From Actinomycetota bacterium (lineage in GTDB: Bacteria; Actinomycetota; Actinomycetes; Nanopelagicales; Nanopelagicaceae), in assembly GCA_029977785.1 (NCBI GenBank), contig JAPOKG010000004.1:1-51617 (forward strand): a stretch of DNA of 51,617 nucleotides. The letters are read 5' to 3'. A model generated the notes under the pieces. The model did no database searches. It was not told the DNA's origin and saw only the letters and a list, made by a program, of their open reading frames with translations. The translations under genes and the position numbers were made by a program. Of the stretch, positions 28,747 to 38,443 are shown piece after piece (within the stretch, counting starts at the first letter, position 1; each line of letters starts with the position of its first letter).

Positions 28747-30204
28747 ATGTTTGAGTCCCTCTCCAGTAAGTTTGCCGGTGCCTTCGGCGCACTGCGCTCT
28801 CGCGGCAAGATTTCAGCGAAAGATATCGATGCTGCTGTGATCGATATCAGATCTGCCCTTCTGGATGCAGATGTAGCGCTCGAAGTAGTTGAAGAGTTCA
28901 CGCAAAAAGTAGGAGAAAAATCGCTTGCCTTGCTTGCAACTTTGCAGGCAGGTAGCAACCAGGCGCAAGCAATCTTTGATGTTGTAAACCAAGAGCTCAC
29001 TGAAATTCTCGGCGGCGGAGCACGCCGTATCCGCTTTGCAAAGAATCCACCCACAGTCATTATGTTGGCTGGTCTGCAAGGCGCTGGTAAGACAACGCTT
29101 GCCGCCAAGTTAGCTAAGTTCTATAAAGATCAAGGCGAAACACCAATTCTGATTGCCTCAGATTTACAACGACCGAATGCGGTTAATCAACTGCAAGTTG
29201 TTGGGCAATCTGTTGGAGTGCCAGTCTTTGCTCCCGAACCTGGAAATGGTGTCGGAAATCCTGTACGGGTTGCACAGGATGGAATTAAATTTGCGCAGTC
29301 AAAGCTGCACAGCATGGTGATTGTCGATACTGCGGGACGATTAGGCGTTGATCAAGAGTTGATGCAAGAGGCGATTGCTATCCGTGATGCCGTCTCGCCG
29401 CAAGAGATCCTATTTGTGGTCGATGCCATGATTGGTCAAGATGCGGTACGTACTGCGAAAGCCTTCCAAGATGGAGTTGGTTTCGATGGCGTAGTTCTTA
29501 CAAAGCTTGACGGTGATGCACGTGGTGGTGCAGCGCTTTCAATTGCATCCCTGACCGGCAAGCCGATTATGTTCGCATCCACTGGTGAGAAGATTTCTGA
29601 CTTCGATATCTTCTATCCAGAGCGGATGGCCTCTCGAATTTTGGGAATGGGCGATGTTGCCACCTTGGCTGAACAAGCTAAGAAGGCCTTTGATGGCGAC
29701 TCAGCGAAGAAGTTAGAGGATAAGTTTGCAGCAGGTGAAGATTTCACACTCGATGATTTCCTCGAGCAGCTTGAGGCGATGTCGAAGATGGGCTCCATGG
29801 GCAAGTTACTAGGAATGCTTCCAGGAGCTGGAGCGATGAAGAAGCAGATTGATAACTTTGATGAATCAGAAATCACAAGAACAAAAGCAATTGTGCAATC
29901 AATGACACCGCTGGAACGACGCGATCTCAAAGTGCTCAATGGTTCACGACGTGCCCGCATCGCGCTCGGTTCCGGCCGAAAAGTTTCAGAGGTAAATGCC
30001 CTCGCCGATAAATTCACAGCAGCTCAGAAGATGATGAAGCAGATGCGAAATGGTGGGGGCATGCCCAATATGAATATGGCTAAAGGTATGGCTCTTCCTC
30101 CCGGCATGCCTGGGCTGCCGCCAGCTCCCAAGAAAGCAGCTCCGATTCAGAAGAAGAAGTCGAAGTCGGGAAATCCCGCTAAACGAGCGCTAGAGAACGG
30201 CTGA
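28747..30204 (+). CDS. ffh: Signal recognition particle protein Ffh
   Basis: Ffh is the SRP54 GTPase that binds signal peptides on translating ribosomes and pairs with FtsY. The N domain is followed by the G domain with G1 GLQGAGKT (109-116), DTAGR (near 198) and TKLDGDARGG (near 256). The methionine-rich M domain occupies about 325-430, with a Met/Gly/Pro then Lys-rich tail. At 485 aa it is normal size. It starts 12 nt after glnD; a TAGACT 9 nt before the ATG could be its own -10. Confidence 0.96.
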   Translation: MFESLSSKFAGAFGALRSRGKISAKDIDAAVIDIRSALLDADVALEVVEEFTQKVGEKSLALLATLQAGSNQAQAIFDVVNQELTEILGGGARRIRFAKNPPTVIMLAGLQGAGKTTLAAKLAKFYKDQGETPILIASDLQRPNAVNQLQVVGQSVGVPVFAPEPGNGVGNPVRVAQDGIKFAQSKLHSMVIVDTAGRLGVDQELMQEAIAIRDAVSPQEILFVVDAMIGQDAVRTAKAFQDGVGFDGVVLTKLDGDARGGAALSIASLTGKPIMFASTGEKISDFDIFYPERMASRILGMGDVATLAEQAKKAFDGDSAKKLEDKFAAGEDFTLDDFLEQLEAMSKMGSMGKLLGMLPGAGAMKKQIDNFDESEITRTKAIVQSMTPLERRDLKVLNGSRRARIALGSGRKVSEVNALADKFTAAQKMMKQMRNGGGMPNMNMAKGMALPPGMPGLPPAPKKAAPIQKKKSKSGNPAKRALENG

Positions 30205-30354
30205 TTTCCGGATTAGGAGCGTAACTGGCAAGATTAGCCACCTGTTGCAGGGCCCTCTACCCCGGTAACAACCCAATCCACAGTTGGACCTCATCGCTAC
30301 GCACCCCGCTGTAGCAGTTGCGGATCGACACACTTTTTTAGGAGCACTACTTCT
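30205..30354 (+). promoter_or_regulatory. Leader region of the rpsP operon
   Basis: This 150-bp gap contains no gene. It has a GCTAC/GTAGC stem (30296-30315) and an AGGAG ribosome site at 30340 serving the TTG start of rpsP. It probably holds the promoter of rpsP-khpA-rimM-trmD; a specific leader RNA could not be identified. Confidence 0.4.
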
Positions 30355-30984
30355 TTGTCTACAAAAATTCGTTTAATGCGCATGGGAAAAATTCGCACAC
30401 CTTATTTCCGCATTGTCGTCACAGATTCACGCAAGGCTCGCAACGGACTTTCAATCGAAGAGATTGGTCGCTACGTACCAGGGCAAGAACCATCAATCAT
30501 CGAAGTTAACTCAGAGCGCGCTCTGTACTGGCTTGGCGTTGGTGCACAACCTTCAGAGGCTGTAGAGGCTCTTCTTAAGGTGACTGGTGATTGGCAGAAG
30601 CACAAGGGTCTTCCAGGAACAGAAGGCACTCTTAAGGTTGCAGCTCCTAAGCCACATAAGAGCGTTGCCTATGAAGCAGCTGTCAAGGCTGCTGCTGCAG
30701 AACCTGCAGAAGGCGCAACAACTTTGAAGAAGAAGGCGCAAGAGAAGTTGGCTGCGAAGGCGGCACCTGCTGTAGAAACTCCTGTAGTCGCGGAAGCTCC
30801 TGCTGTTACAGAACAAATTGCTGAAGACGCAACTTCAGCTGGAACCTCGGACGAAGCAAGCTCTGTTGCAACTCCGGACACTACAGAAGTAAGTTCTGTA
30901 ACCGAAGAGGTTCCAGCGGTAGATGCGACTACAGAAGATGTCGTAGTTGCAGAAGCAACCAGCGAAGAAACTCCAAGCGCATAA
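30355..30984 (+). CDS. rpsP: 30S ribosomal protein S16 with long acidic tail
   Basis: The first 85 or so residues are a regular S16 ([31 protein letters not shown]). The C-terminal extension is about 120 residues: first Lys/Ala-rich, then Ala/Glu/Thr/Val-rich and strongly acidic from about residue 140. Total length is 209 aa against 80-165 in most bacteria. The start is TTG with AGGAG 10 nt upstream. TAATG overlap with khpA shows coupling. Confidence 0.93.
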   Translation: MSTKIRLMRMGKIRTPYFRIVVTDSRKARNGLSIEEIGRYVPGQEPSIIEVNSERALYWLGVGAQPSEAVEALLKVTGDWQKHKGLPGTEGTLKVAAPKPHKSVAYEAAVKAAAAEPAEGATTLKKKAQEKLAAKAAPAVETPVVAEAPAVTEQIAEDATSAGTSDEASSVATPDTTEVSSVTEEVPAVDATTEDVVVAEATSEETPSA

Positions 30985-31223
30985 TGATTGATGAAGCTCT
31001 CGAACATCTCGTAAAGGGAATCGTTGATAACCCTGACGATGTCAATGTGAAGGAGAAGACGCACCGTCGTGGCACCACGCTCGAAGTGCGCGTCAATCCT
31101 GAGGATATCGGCAAGGTAATCGGTCGTAACGGTCGCACAGCAAAGGCGCTTCGCACAGTCGTAAGCGCACTTGCAGGTCGCACCGTCCGCGTCGATCTCA
31201 TCGATACCGACGAGGTTCGCTAA
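30984..31223 (+). CDS. khpA: KH-domain RNA-binding protein KhpA
   Basis: This 79-aa single KH domain has the RNA-contacting GxxG loop as IGRNGRT near residue 46. The gene lies between rpsP and rimM, the conserved position of KhpA (YlqC). In other Gram-positives KhpA pairs with KhpB/Jag to bind RNAs and influence cell growth. The ATG shares the last A of the rpsP stop. Confidence 0.92.
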   Translation: MIDEALEHLVKGIVDNPDDVNVKEKTHRRGTTLEVRVNPEDIGKVIGRNGRTAKALRTVVSALAGRTVRVDLIDTDEVR

Positions 31224-31237
31224 CTTCTCTTCAACCC

Positions 31238-31741
31238 ATGAAATTAAACGTGGGCCGCATCGGTAAAGCTCACGGAATTTTAGGTGAAGCTACTATCGAA
31301 GTCCGGACAGATGAAGCAGAAGATCGCTTTGCCATCGGCGCAGTTCTAGAGACAGAAAGCCACGGAAATCTCACCGTGGCTTCTGCACGTGTGCACAATG
31401 GAATTCTCTTGCTTTCTTTTGATGGCATCGAAGACCGCAACGCAATTGAGGCTCTACGCAATGAGCTTCTCTATGCTGATGTGGATATAGATGCGCCAGG
31501 AGTTGATGAAGATGACTATCACGTTCTCCAACTTATCGGCTGTAAGGCTTATCTAGTCGATGGCGATGAATTTGGAGAAGTCAGCGAAGTACGTAATCTG
31601 CCAGGTCAAGATGTCTTGGTGATTAAGTCAGAATCTGGCGAGACGCTCATTCCATTCGTGCGACAACTTGTTCCGATCGTAGATATTAAGGCCAGACGTA
31701 TGACTGTGATTCCACCTGTCATTGAAGGGCAGATGAAGTGA
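31238..31741 (+). CDS. rimM: Ribosome maturation factor RimM
   Basis: RimM assists 30S head assembly by binding S19. The N-terminal RimM domain (VGRIGKAHGILGEATIEVRT) and the C-terminal PRC-barrel (near residues 93-160, with LIPFVRQLVPIVD) are present; 167 aa is typical. It overlaps trmD by 4 nt (GTGA). Confidence 0.94.
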   Translation: MKLNVGRIGKAHGILGEATIEVRTDEAEDRFAIGAVLETESHGNLTVASARVHNGILLLSFDGIEDRNAIEALRNELLYADVDIDAPGVDEDDYHVLQLIGCKAYLVDGDEFGEVSEVRNLPGQDVLVIKSESGETLIPFVRQLVPIVDIKARRMTVIPPVIEGQMK

Positions 31742-32421
31742 AGATTGACGTCATCTCTATCTTTCCTGAGTATTTAGCGCCGCTTAGCCTCTCACTTCTT
31801 GGCAAGGCGCAAAGCTCAGGAATTGTTGATATCAAAGTTCATAATTTGCGTGATTTCACCAACGATAACCACAACACCGTTGATGACACTCCCTACGGTG
31901 GTGGCGCAGGCATGGTCATGCTTCCTGAAGTCTGGGCACAGGCTATCGATTCCATAATTGAGGATGGGGCAGAGATCATCATCCTGACCCCTGCAGGTAA
32001 GCGTTTCAATCAGAAAATAGCCAGCAACTTCTCATCTTCAACTCAATTGATCTTTGCATGTGGACGATATGAAGGAATAGATGATCGCATCCGCCAGTAT
32101 TACTCACAACAAGAATTTCAAGCACGAAATATCAAAGTGCATGAAATGTCCATCGGTGATTATGTCCTTGGCGGTGGGGAAGTAGCAGCGATGGTGATGA
32201 TTGAGGCAATTACAAGGTTGATTCCAGGTGTTATAGGAAATCCAGAATCACTGGCGGAGGAGTCACATAACAGCGAGGGATATCTCGAATATCCCAACTT
32301 CACCAAACCTCAAGAATGGCGTGGAATCTCAGTTCCCGAGATTTTGCTTAGCGGTAACCACGCTGAAATTGCGAAATGGCGCACAGAGCAGGCTGAAAAG
32401 CGTGCGAAAGATAATTTCTAA
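31738..32421 (+). CDS. trmD: tRNA (guanine(37)-N(1))-methyltransferase TrmD
   Basis: TrmD makes m1G37 in tRNAs and prevents frameshifting. This SPOUT-family knot is recognised by DDTPYGGGAGMVM near residue 50, FACGRYEGIDDRI near residue 107 and SIGDYVLGGGE near residue 137. The start GTG overlaps the rimM stop. rplS, which normally follows trmD, is not next; a desaturase gene is. Confidence 0.95.
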   Translation: MKIDVISIFPEYLAPLSLSLLGKAQSSGIVDIKVHNLRDFTNDNHNTVDDTPYGGGAGMVMLPEVWAQAIDSIIEDGAEIIILTPAGKRFNQKIASNFSSSTQLIFACGRYEGIDDRIRQYYSQQEFQARNIKVHEMSIGDYVLGGGEVAAMVMIEAITRLIPGVIGNPESLAEESHNSEGYLEYPNFTKPQEWRGISVPEILLSGNHAEIAKWRTEQAEKRAKDNF

Positions 32422-32446
32422 CTCGTAAGTAACTAAGTCGCTGCCG

Positions 32447-32452
32447 TACTGT
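32447..32452 (+). promoter_or_regulatory. -10 hexamer of a leaderless desaturase transcript
   Basis: TACTGT is exactly 7 nt before ATG 32460, supporting that start over GTG 32454. Confidence 0.5.
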
Positions 32453-32459
32453 TGTGCGC

Positions 32460-33428
32460 ATGAGCGAAGAGTCAGCACGAATCCAGTCACGTCTGATTCG
32501 AGATCTAGAGCCTGTTGTTGCTGTAGAGCTTGAGCGCCATCTTTCGGTGCAAAAAAATTGGTATCCCCATGAGTATGTCCCTTGGTCCGAGGGCCGTGAT
32601 TATGCAGGTCCACTCAATGGCGATGCTTGGGAAGCTAAAGACTCGCGCCTGACGCCAGTTGCACAGGACTCTCTTGTACTCAATCTGCTTACTGAAGATA
32701 ATTTACCGAGCTATCACACTGAGATTGCCATCTCTATGGGTCGCGATGGTGCATGGGGAAATTGGATTGAACGCTGGACCGCTGAAGAAGCGCGACATGC
32801 AATTGTCATCCGTGATTATTTAATGGCCACCAGGGGAGTAGATCCTTATCAGCTCGAAGATCTACGAATGGCTCACATGTCACTGGGTTACCAAACACCG
32901 TATGAAAACGATATGTTGCACACGATTGCTTACGTTTCTTTCCAGGAACTAGCAACGCGTATTTCACATCGCAATACTGGAAAACTCTCTGACGATCCAA
33001 TAGCCGAGAATATGATGCAACGAGTTGCACTTGATGAAAACCTACATATGCTCTTCTATCGAAATACACTCTCTGCAGCTCTTGATATGGAACCGAATGC
33101 GGCGATGCGTGCGATTGCAGATGTTGTGACTAATTTTGATATGCCCGGTGCAAATATGCCGGGTTTTGGCCGCAAGGCAGTTCAGATTGCTCTAGCTGGC
33201 ATCTATGACCTTCAGCAACATCTAGATGATGTTGTTGCCCCAGTATTGCGTGCGTGGAAAGTTTTTGAACGAGAAGATCTCTCTGGAGATGGCCTCAAAG
33301 CTCGTGATGAACTTAAAGCATTTATGGATGAGACTTACAAGGCCGCTGCAGTCTTTAACGACAAGCGCGAGGTCCATTTCGAGCGTCAAATTGCTCGCGG
33401 TATCGCACCAATTCGCATCACCAACTAG
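32460..33428 (+). CDS. Acyl-ACP (stearoyl-ACP-type) desaturase
   Basis: This soluble diiron fatty-acid desaturase of the FA_desaturase_2 family introduces a double bond into acyl-ACP chains and so tunes membrane fluidity. Diiron ligands are seen in TEDNLPSYH (near residue 83), EEARH (near residue 109) and DENLH (near residue 195). Length is 322 aa, like mycobacterial DesA1/DesA2. It sits alone between trmD and miaB with its own leaderless promoter. Substrate chain length and position of desaturation cannot be read from sequence. Confidence 0.88.
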   Translation: MSEESARIQSRLIRDLEPVVAVELERHLSVQKNWYPHEYVPWSEGRDYAGPLNGDAWEAKDSRLTPVAQDSLVLNLLTEDNLPSYHTEIAISMGRDGAWGNWIERWTAEEARHAIVIRDYLMATRGVDPYQLEDLRMAHMSLGYQTPYENDMLHTIAYVSFQELATRISHRNTGKLSDDPIAENMMQRVALDENLHMLFYRNTLSAALDMEPNAAMRAIADVVTNFDMPGANMPGFGRKAVQIALAGIYDLQQHLDDVVAPVLRAWKVFEREDLSGDGLKARDELKAFMDETYKAAAVFNDKREVHFERQIARGIAPIRITN

Positions 33429-33436
33429 ACCTGAAA

Positions 33437-33442
33437 TAAGAT
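33437..33442 (+). promoter_or_regulatory. -10 hexamer of a leaderless miaB transcript
   Basis: TAAGAT is exactly 7 nt before ATG 33450. The alternative ATG at 33441 overlaps this hexamer, so 33450 is preferred. Confidence 0.5.
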
Positions 33443-33449
33443 GAGTCTT

Positions 33450-34862
33450 ATGACTCGCACATATGTAGTTGAAACCTACGGGTGTCAGATGAATGTGCAC
33501 GATTCTGAGAGAATCGCTGGGCTTTTGGATGAAGCAGGTTATCTTCCCGTCGCAGAAGGAAATCAGGCAGATATTGTTGTCTTTAATACTTGTGCAGTCC
33601 GCGAAAACGCCGATAACAAACTCTATGGAAACTTAAGTTTTCTAGCACCAATCAAGAAGAAGAATCCAGGAATGCAGATTGCAGTCGGTGGATGTCTTGC
33701 CCAGAAGGATCAATCCCTAATCCTTAAGAAGGCACCATATGTGGATGTCGTTTTTGGGACACATAATGTTGGATCACTCCCAGTGCTGTTAGAACGAGCC
33801 CGCATCGAAGAAGAAGCACAGATTGAAATTTTGGAATCTCTTGAGCACTTCCCATCTACCTTGCCAGCGCGCAGATTCTCAGCATTTACATCATGGGTTT
33901 CAATCTCGGTTGGATGCAATAACACCTGCACTTTTTGTATCGTCCCAACTCTGCGTGGAGTTGAAAAAGATCGCCAGCCTGCCGATATTTTGACTGAGAT
34001 GAGAGCGCTAGTTGAACAAGGCGTCATTGAAATTACTCTCCTTGGCCAGAATGTGAATGCCTACGGCGTTGAGTTCGGCGACAGAGGAGCCTTTGGCAAT
34101 CTACTGCGTGAGGCGGGCAAGATCGAAGGCTTGGAGCGAGTCCGCTTTATGTCGCCCCACCCACGTGATTTCACAGATGACGTTATCGAAGCCATGGCAC
34201 AGACGGACAATGTCATGCCACATCTTCATATGCCGCTTCAATCTGGTTCAGATGCAATCCTGCAAAGCATGCGCCGTTCCTATCGCACGGATAAGTACCT
34301 AGGAATTCTTGAGCGAGTACGAGCAGCGATGCCAGAGGCGATGATTACGACAGATATCATCGTTGGATTCCCAGGCGAGACTGAAGAAGATTTTCAGGCA
34401 ACACTCGATCTGACAACTCAAGCAAGGTTTGCCGCTGCTTACACCTACAAATACTCCATTCGCCCAGGGACTCCAGCAGGTGCCATGCCTAATCAAGTAG
34501 CAGAGGAAATTGTTGGCGAACGTTATACGCGACTGCACGAACATCAGCAGAGAATTTCGTTAGCAGTTAACCAATCAGCGGTTGGTAGCGTGCATCGCGC
34601 ACTCGTCTCAGAAGTTGAGGGACGTCGCGATGAAGCACAATCTCGCATGACTGGTAAGACAGAAGATTTCCGCCTGGTCCATTTCGGTGCAGACACTAAT
34701 GCCCGCCCTGGAGATATGGTCGATGTGAAGATCACTCAAGCATCAGCTCACTACCTGTTGGGGGATGCCACATCAGTAACGCGCACTAGGGGAGGCGATG
34801 CGCACCAAGCGCGCACGGCTCCTGCATCCACAACTTTAGGAATGCCAAAAGTTCGCGCCTAA
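33450..34862 (+). CDS. miaB: tRNA-2-methylthio-N6-dimethylallyladenosine synthase MiaB
   Basis: This radical-SAM methylthiotransferase acts on i6A37 of tRNA, the base prepared by MiaA encoded next door. Cluster cysteines are C12, C48 and C82; the radical-SAM triad is C156, C160, C163; a TRAM domain is near residues 375-440. Length is 470 aa from ATG 33450. miaA starts 2 nt after its stop. Confidence 0.95.
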   Translation: MTRTYVVETYGCQMNVHDSERIAGLLDEAGYLPVAEGNQADIVVFNTCAVRENADNKLYGNLSFLAPIKKKNPGMQIAVGGCLAQKDQSLILKKAPYVDVVFGTHNVGSLPVLLERARIEEEAQIEILESLEHFPSTLPARRFSAFTSWVSISVGCNNTCTFCIVPTLRGVEKDRQPADILTEMRALVEQGVIEITLLGQNVNAYGVEFGDRGAFGNLLREAGKIEGLERVRFMSPHPRDFTDDVIEAMAQTDNVMPHLHMPLQSGSDAILQSMRRSYRTDKYLGILERVRAAMPEAMITTDIIVGFPGETEEDFQATLDLTTQARFAAAYTYKYSIRPGTPAGAMPNQVAEEIVGERYTRLHEHQQRISLAVNQSAVGSVHRALVSEVEGRRDEAQSRMTGKTEDFRLVHFGADTNARPGDMVDVKITQASAHYLLGDATSVTRTRGGDAHQARTAPASTTLGMPKVRA

Positions 34863-34864
34863 GC

Positions 34865-35767
34865 ATGAGTAAAGTCATTGTTATTTGCGGTGCAACCGCA
34901 ACCGGAAAGAGCGATATCGCTCTTGATGTTGCCGAACGGATCGGCGCAGAAATTATCAACGCAGATTCAATGCAGCTCTATCGTGGAATGGATATCGGAA
35001 CCGCAAAATTAAAGGTTTCAGAACGCCGAGAAATACCACACCATTTGCTTGATGTCCTTGATGTCACTGAAGATTCAACTGTCGCTTGGTACCAAGAGCG
35101 GGCCCGTGCCGCCATTGCCGAAATTCATCAAAGAGGACATCACGCCATCATCGTCGGAGGTACTGGTCTGTACATTAAGGCAATACTTGACGATTTGAAT
35201 TTTCCAGAGACAGATCCACAAGTGCGAGCTAATCTTGAAAAATTGGGAGAAGAATTCGGCGCCAACTATCTTTTTGAGCGCTTGCAAGAGTTAGATCCAG
35301 CTGCAGCGCTGGCGATTGACCGCGCCAACATCCGTCGAATCATTAGAGCTCTCGAAGTCATTGAAATTACCGGCAAGCCATTTACTGCGAACTTACCCCG
35401 CGAAGATAGTTCACGTTTTCCAGACGCCCTGCAATTTGGGTTGGTGATGGATCGTGAGCATCTCCGTGATCGTATTGATCTGCGCGTGGATCACATGTGG
35501 CAAGAGGGCTTTGTCGCAGAAGTCGACGAGCTGATTGCACACGGAATTCGTCGCGGTACGACAGCGCAGCGAGCTCTGGGATACGCGCAAATTTTGGCGA
35601 TGCGCGACGGAACTCTCTCCGAAGATGAGGCGAAGGAAGAGACAAAGAGAGCAAGCCGCCAATATGCCAGACGCCAAGAAACCTGGTTTTCGCGTGATCA
35701 AAGAATTCAATGGGTAGCCACACATCAACCTCGACTCGAGACCATCCTGGAAAAGATAAACTCCTAG
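34865..35767 (+). CDS. miaA: tRNA dimethylallyltransferase MiaA
   Basis: MiaA transfers a dimethylallyl group to A37 of UNN-decoding tRNAs, using the isoprenoid precursor that Dxs helps supply. The P-loop GATATGKS is at residues 9-16, then NADSMQLYRGMDIGTAK and, near residue 100, GGTGLYIKAI. At 300 aa it is complete. It forms a tight run with miaB and dapF (2 and 4 nt gaps). Confidence 0.95.
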   Translation: MSKVIVICGATATGKSDIALDVAERIGAEIINADSMQLYRGMDIGTAKLKVSERREIPHHLLDVLDVTEDSTVAWYQERARAAIAEIHQRGHHAIIVGGTGLYIKAILDDLNFPETDPQVRANLEKLGEEFGANYLFERLQELDPAAALAIDRANIRRIIRALEVIEITGKPFTANLPREDSSRFPDALQFGLVMDREHLRDRIDLRVDHMWQEGFVAEVDELIAHGIRRGTTAQRALGYAQILAMRDGTLSEDEAKEETKRASRQYARRQETWFSRDQRIQWVATHQPRLETILEKINS

Positions 35768-35771
35768 CCTG

Positions 35772-36578
35772 ATGAGTTCACCGATAATCGCCACATATGG
35801 CCACGGAACTGAAAATGATTTTGTCATTCTCTTTGATCCTGATTCGCAGTATGTAATTACGCCCGCCCAGATAGCTGCCATCTGCAATCGCAGCTCTGGC
35901 ATCGGTGCCGATGGCTTTATTCGAATAACTAAACCAGATGGAAAATGGTTTATGGATTACAGCAATTCTGATGGCTCCATCGCCGAGATGTGTGGAAACG
36001 GTATCCGCGTAATGGCTCGCTACCTTGTGGCTCGCGGGCATCTACCAGAAGGCATCTTTGCCATTAATACTCGCGCCGGCATCAAGCATCTACGAGTACC
36101 TCTCGAAGGCGATATCTCAGTCAATATGGGTCAAGTAACTGATGAAATGGAAGAAATTGAAGTAACTCAGAATGGAAAGACGTGGGGAGGGCTCAATATC
36201 AGCGTCGGCAATCCTCATGCAGTTGTCTTCCTCGAAAATTTAGAAGAGGTAGGTTCGCTAGAAACGGCTCCAGTTGTTTCGCCGCAATCTTCTTATCCAG
36301 AGGGCGTCAATGTTGAGTTTGTTCAGCTCCTTGCCAAAAATGAAGCTCGTATGCGCGTGCATGAACGCGGTAGCGGCGAGACACGATCATGCGGTACCGG
36401 CACATGTGCTGTTGCGCTGGCTGCAACACTTCATACTCGTGGCAAGTTACCTAGCCGTTGGACCATCTACCCACCAGGCGGACGCTTGATAGTCGATATC
36501 GATGGCCACTCGAATGCAACTTTGATAGGTCCAGCCGAGTTAATTGCAGATCACGACATCTCAAAGTATTTGACGTAA
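35772..36578 (+). CDS. dapF: Diaminopimelate epimerase
   Basis: DapF makes meso-diaminopimelate for lysine and peptidoglycan. The two catalytic cysteines are C74 (AEMCGNGIRV) and C207 (GETRSCGTGTC). Length is 268 aa. It is followed directly by hflX, whose ATG shares the last A of the dapF TAA; the miaA-dapF-hflX order is widespread in Actinobacteria. Confidence 0.95.
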   Translation: MSSPIIATYGHGTENDFVILFDPDSQYVITPAQIAAICNRSSGIGADGFIRITKPDGKWFMDYSNSDGSIAEMCGNGIRVMARYLVARGHLPEGIFAINTRAGIKHLRVPLEGDISVNMGQVTDEMEEIEVTQNGKTWGGLNISVGNPHAVVFLENLEEVGSLETAPVVSPQSSYPEGVNVEFVQLLAKNEARMRVHERGSGETRSCGTGTCAVALAATLHTRGKLPSRWTIYPPGGRLIVDIDGHSNATLIGPAELIADHDISKYLT

Positions 36579-38050
36579 TGACTACCCCCGAAGATAGTTA
36601 CGACAAGTTATTCGATGAACTTCTCCGTGAATCAGCCCGCGCTGCTGCAGACTTTGACGCTAACGAGAGCAGTTACCAAGAAGATTCCCAACAAGAACTG
36701 GTAGATCGCCACGCACTTCGTCGCGTTAAAGGTTTCTCAACCGAGCTACAAGATATTTCAGATGCTGAATATCGCCAGCTGCAATTAGAACGCGTAGTGC
36801 TCGTGGGCGTATGGACCGAGGGCAGTGCTGAGATGGCCGAAAATTCACTCGCAGAACTCAAAGCACTTGCCGAGACCGCGGGTTCGGAAGTTTTGGAAGG
36901 CCTGATTCAACGTAGAGATAAGGCAGATCCTGCGACCTATATCGGTTCAGGAAAAGTTATTGAACTGCGGCAACTTGTAGTTTCTACGGGTGCTGATACG
37001 GTGATTTGTGATGGCGAACTATCTCCTTCACAACTGCGTACTTTGGAAGAGAAGTTGAAGGTGAAAGTGGTCGACCGTGTTGCCCTTATTCTCGATATCT
37101 TCGCTCAGCATGCAAAGAGCAAAGAGGGTAAGGCTCAAGTTGAGTTGGCGCAGATTGCATATTTACTTCCGCGCCTTCGCGGTTGGGGTGATTCACTTTC
37201 GCGTCAGGTAGGTGGCCGCGCGGCTGGTGGTGCCGGTATCGGTGGTCGTGGACCTGGTGAAACAAAAATTGAGACAGATAGACGAAGAATTCGCGACAAG
37301 ATGGCAAAGCTACGTCGCGAGATTGCAGAGATGAAGGTATCTCGAGATACCAAACGCCAAGAGCGCAGACGTAACAACATCCCTTCTGTGGCTATTGCGG
37401 GCTATACCAACGCTGGTAAGTCATCACTTCTCAACGCTCTTACAGGCGCTGGCGTGCTCGTCGAAAACGCACTCTTTGCAACCTTGGATCCCACGGTTCG
37501 CAAATGCGAAACAACTGAAGGACGCGTCTATACGCTCTCTGACACAGTTGGTTTTGTACGCCACCTGCCTCATCAGCTTGTTGATGCCTTTAAATCAACT
37601 CTTGAAGAAGTTTCCGGAGCAGATTTAATTGTGCATGTTGTTGATGGGTCACACCCTGATCCCTTTGAACAGATACGTGCAGTCCGTCAGGTGATTGCTG
37701 AAATCGGAGGGGGAGACATCCCTGAAATTATTGCGATTAACAAAGTTGATATTGCGAGCCCCGATGTTGTCATGGAGATTTTGCGTAAGGAGCCAAATAG
37801 TTACGCCTTTTCCGTCAGATCAGGTTTTGGAATCGATGGCCTTGTTCATGCAATTGAAAAATCGCTGCCGCATCCTGCGATTGAAATCTCAACTGTTATT
37901 CCGTACCACCGTGGCGATTTGGTCAGCGCTATTCACGAAACCGGTGAAATATTGAGTGAGGAGCACTTGGCACACGGCACTGCGATTCATGCCTATGTGG
38001 ATGGCGGATTGGCTAAAGCCATCGAAATTGCGACCTTAAAGGCGGAATAA
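36578..38050 (+). CDS. hflX: GTPase HflX
   Basis: HflX is a ribosome-associated GTPase that splits stalled or heat-damaged ribosomes. It has an N-terminal HflX domain (TYIGSGKVIEL near residue 125), a Gly-rich linker GPGETKIETDRRRI, and a G domain with GYTNAGKS (near residue 272), DTVGF and NKVD. The 490-aa protein starts at ATG 36578; frames extending to 36458 lie inside dapF. Its acidic N-terminal 60 residues are typical of actinobacterial HflX. Confidence 0.95.
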   Translation: MTTPEDSYDKLFDELLRESARAAADFDANESSYQEDSQQELVDRHALRRVKGFSTELQDISDAEYRQLQLERVVLVGVWTEGSAEMAENSLAELKALAETAGSEVLEGLIQRRDKADPATYIGSGKVIELRQLVVSTGADTVICDGELSPSQLRTLEEKLKVKVVDRVALILDIFAQHAKSKEGKAQVELAQIAYLLPRLRGWGDSLSRQVGGRAAGGAGIGGRGPGETKIETDRRRIRDKMAKLRREIAEMKVSRDTKRQERRRNNIPSVAIAGYTNAGKSSLLNALTGAGVLVENALFATLDPTVRKCETTEGRVYTLSDTVGFVRHLPHQLVDAFKSTLEEVSGADLIVHVVDGSHPDPFEQIRAVRQVIAEIGGGDIPEIIAINKVDIASPDVVMEILRKEPNSYAFSVRSGFGIDGLVHAIEKSLPHPAIEISTVIPYHRGDLVSAIHETGEILSEEHLAHGTAIHAYVDGGLAKAIEIATLKAE

Positions 38051-38062
38051 AAGCGACACGCC

Positions 38063-38110
38063 GAGGGTTGTAACCTCCATAGAGCCACTCTATGCGCGAC
38101 TATTCGCGCA
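38063..38110 (+). other. Three consecutive hairpins between hflX and the DUF4193 gene
   Basis: The 96-bp gap contains GAGG-g-TT/AACCTC (38063-38077), ATAGAG-cca-CTCTAT (38079-38093) and TGCGCG-actatt-CGCGCA (38093-38110). No T-run follows, so it is not a standard terminator; it may be an mRNA leader or an operator cluster for the DUF4193 gene. Confidence 0.4.
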
Positions 38111-38146
38111 GGTTAAGGCACAAGTAATGGAAGCGAGGTGAGAGCA

Positions 38147-38443
38147 GTGGCAACAGATTACGACACACCCAGAAAGACCGATGAGGAACTTCATGAGGAA
38201 TCGCTAGAAGAACTCAAGGCTAAGCGAGTAGATGCGCAATCAGGCCAGATTGATGTGGATGAAGCAGAAGCTGCAGAAAATCTTGAACTTCCAGGTGCGG
38301 ATTTATCAGGCGAACAACTTGCAGTCAGAGTTGTTCCAGTTCAAGTTGATGAATTTACATGTTCACGTTGTTTCTTGATCCATCACATCACACAACTTGC
38401 TAAGGGCGAAGGCGCTAAAGCAGTTTGTAAAGAGTGCGCGTAA
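38147..38443 (+). CDS. DUF4193 protein
   Basis: This 98-aa member of the actinobacterial DUF4193 family begins MATDYDTPRKTDEE. A very acidic middle is followed by a C-terminal C-x2-C ... C-x2-C zinc-ribbon-like end (CSRCF, CKEC). GTG 38147 is preferred over GTG 38138: GAGG lies 8 nt upstream and the start then matches the family. Function is unknown. Its last 29 nt overlap the convergent DUF3093 gene. Confidence 0.82.
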   Translation: MATDYDTPRKTDEELHEESLEELKAKRVDAQSGQIDVDEAEAAENLELPGADLSGEQLAVRVVPVQVDEFTCSRCFLIHHITQLAKGEGAKAVCKECA

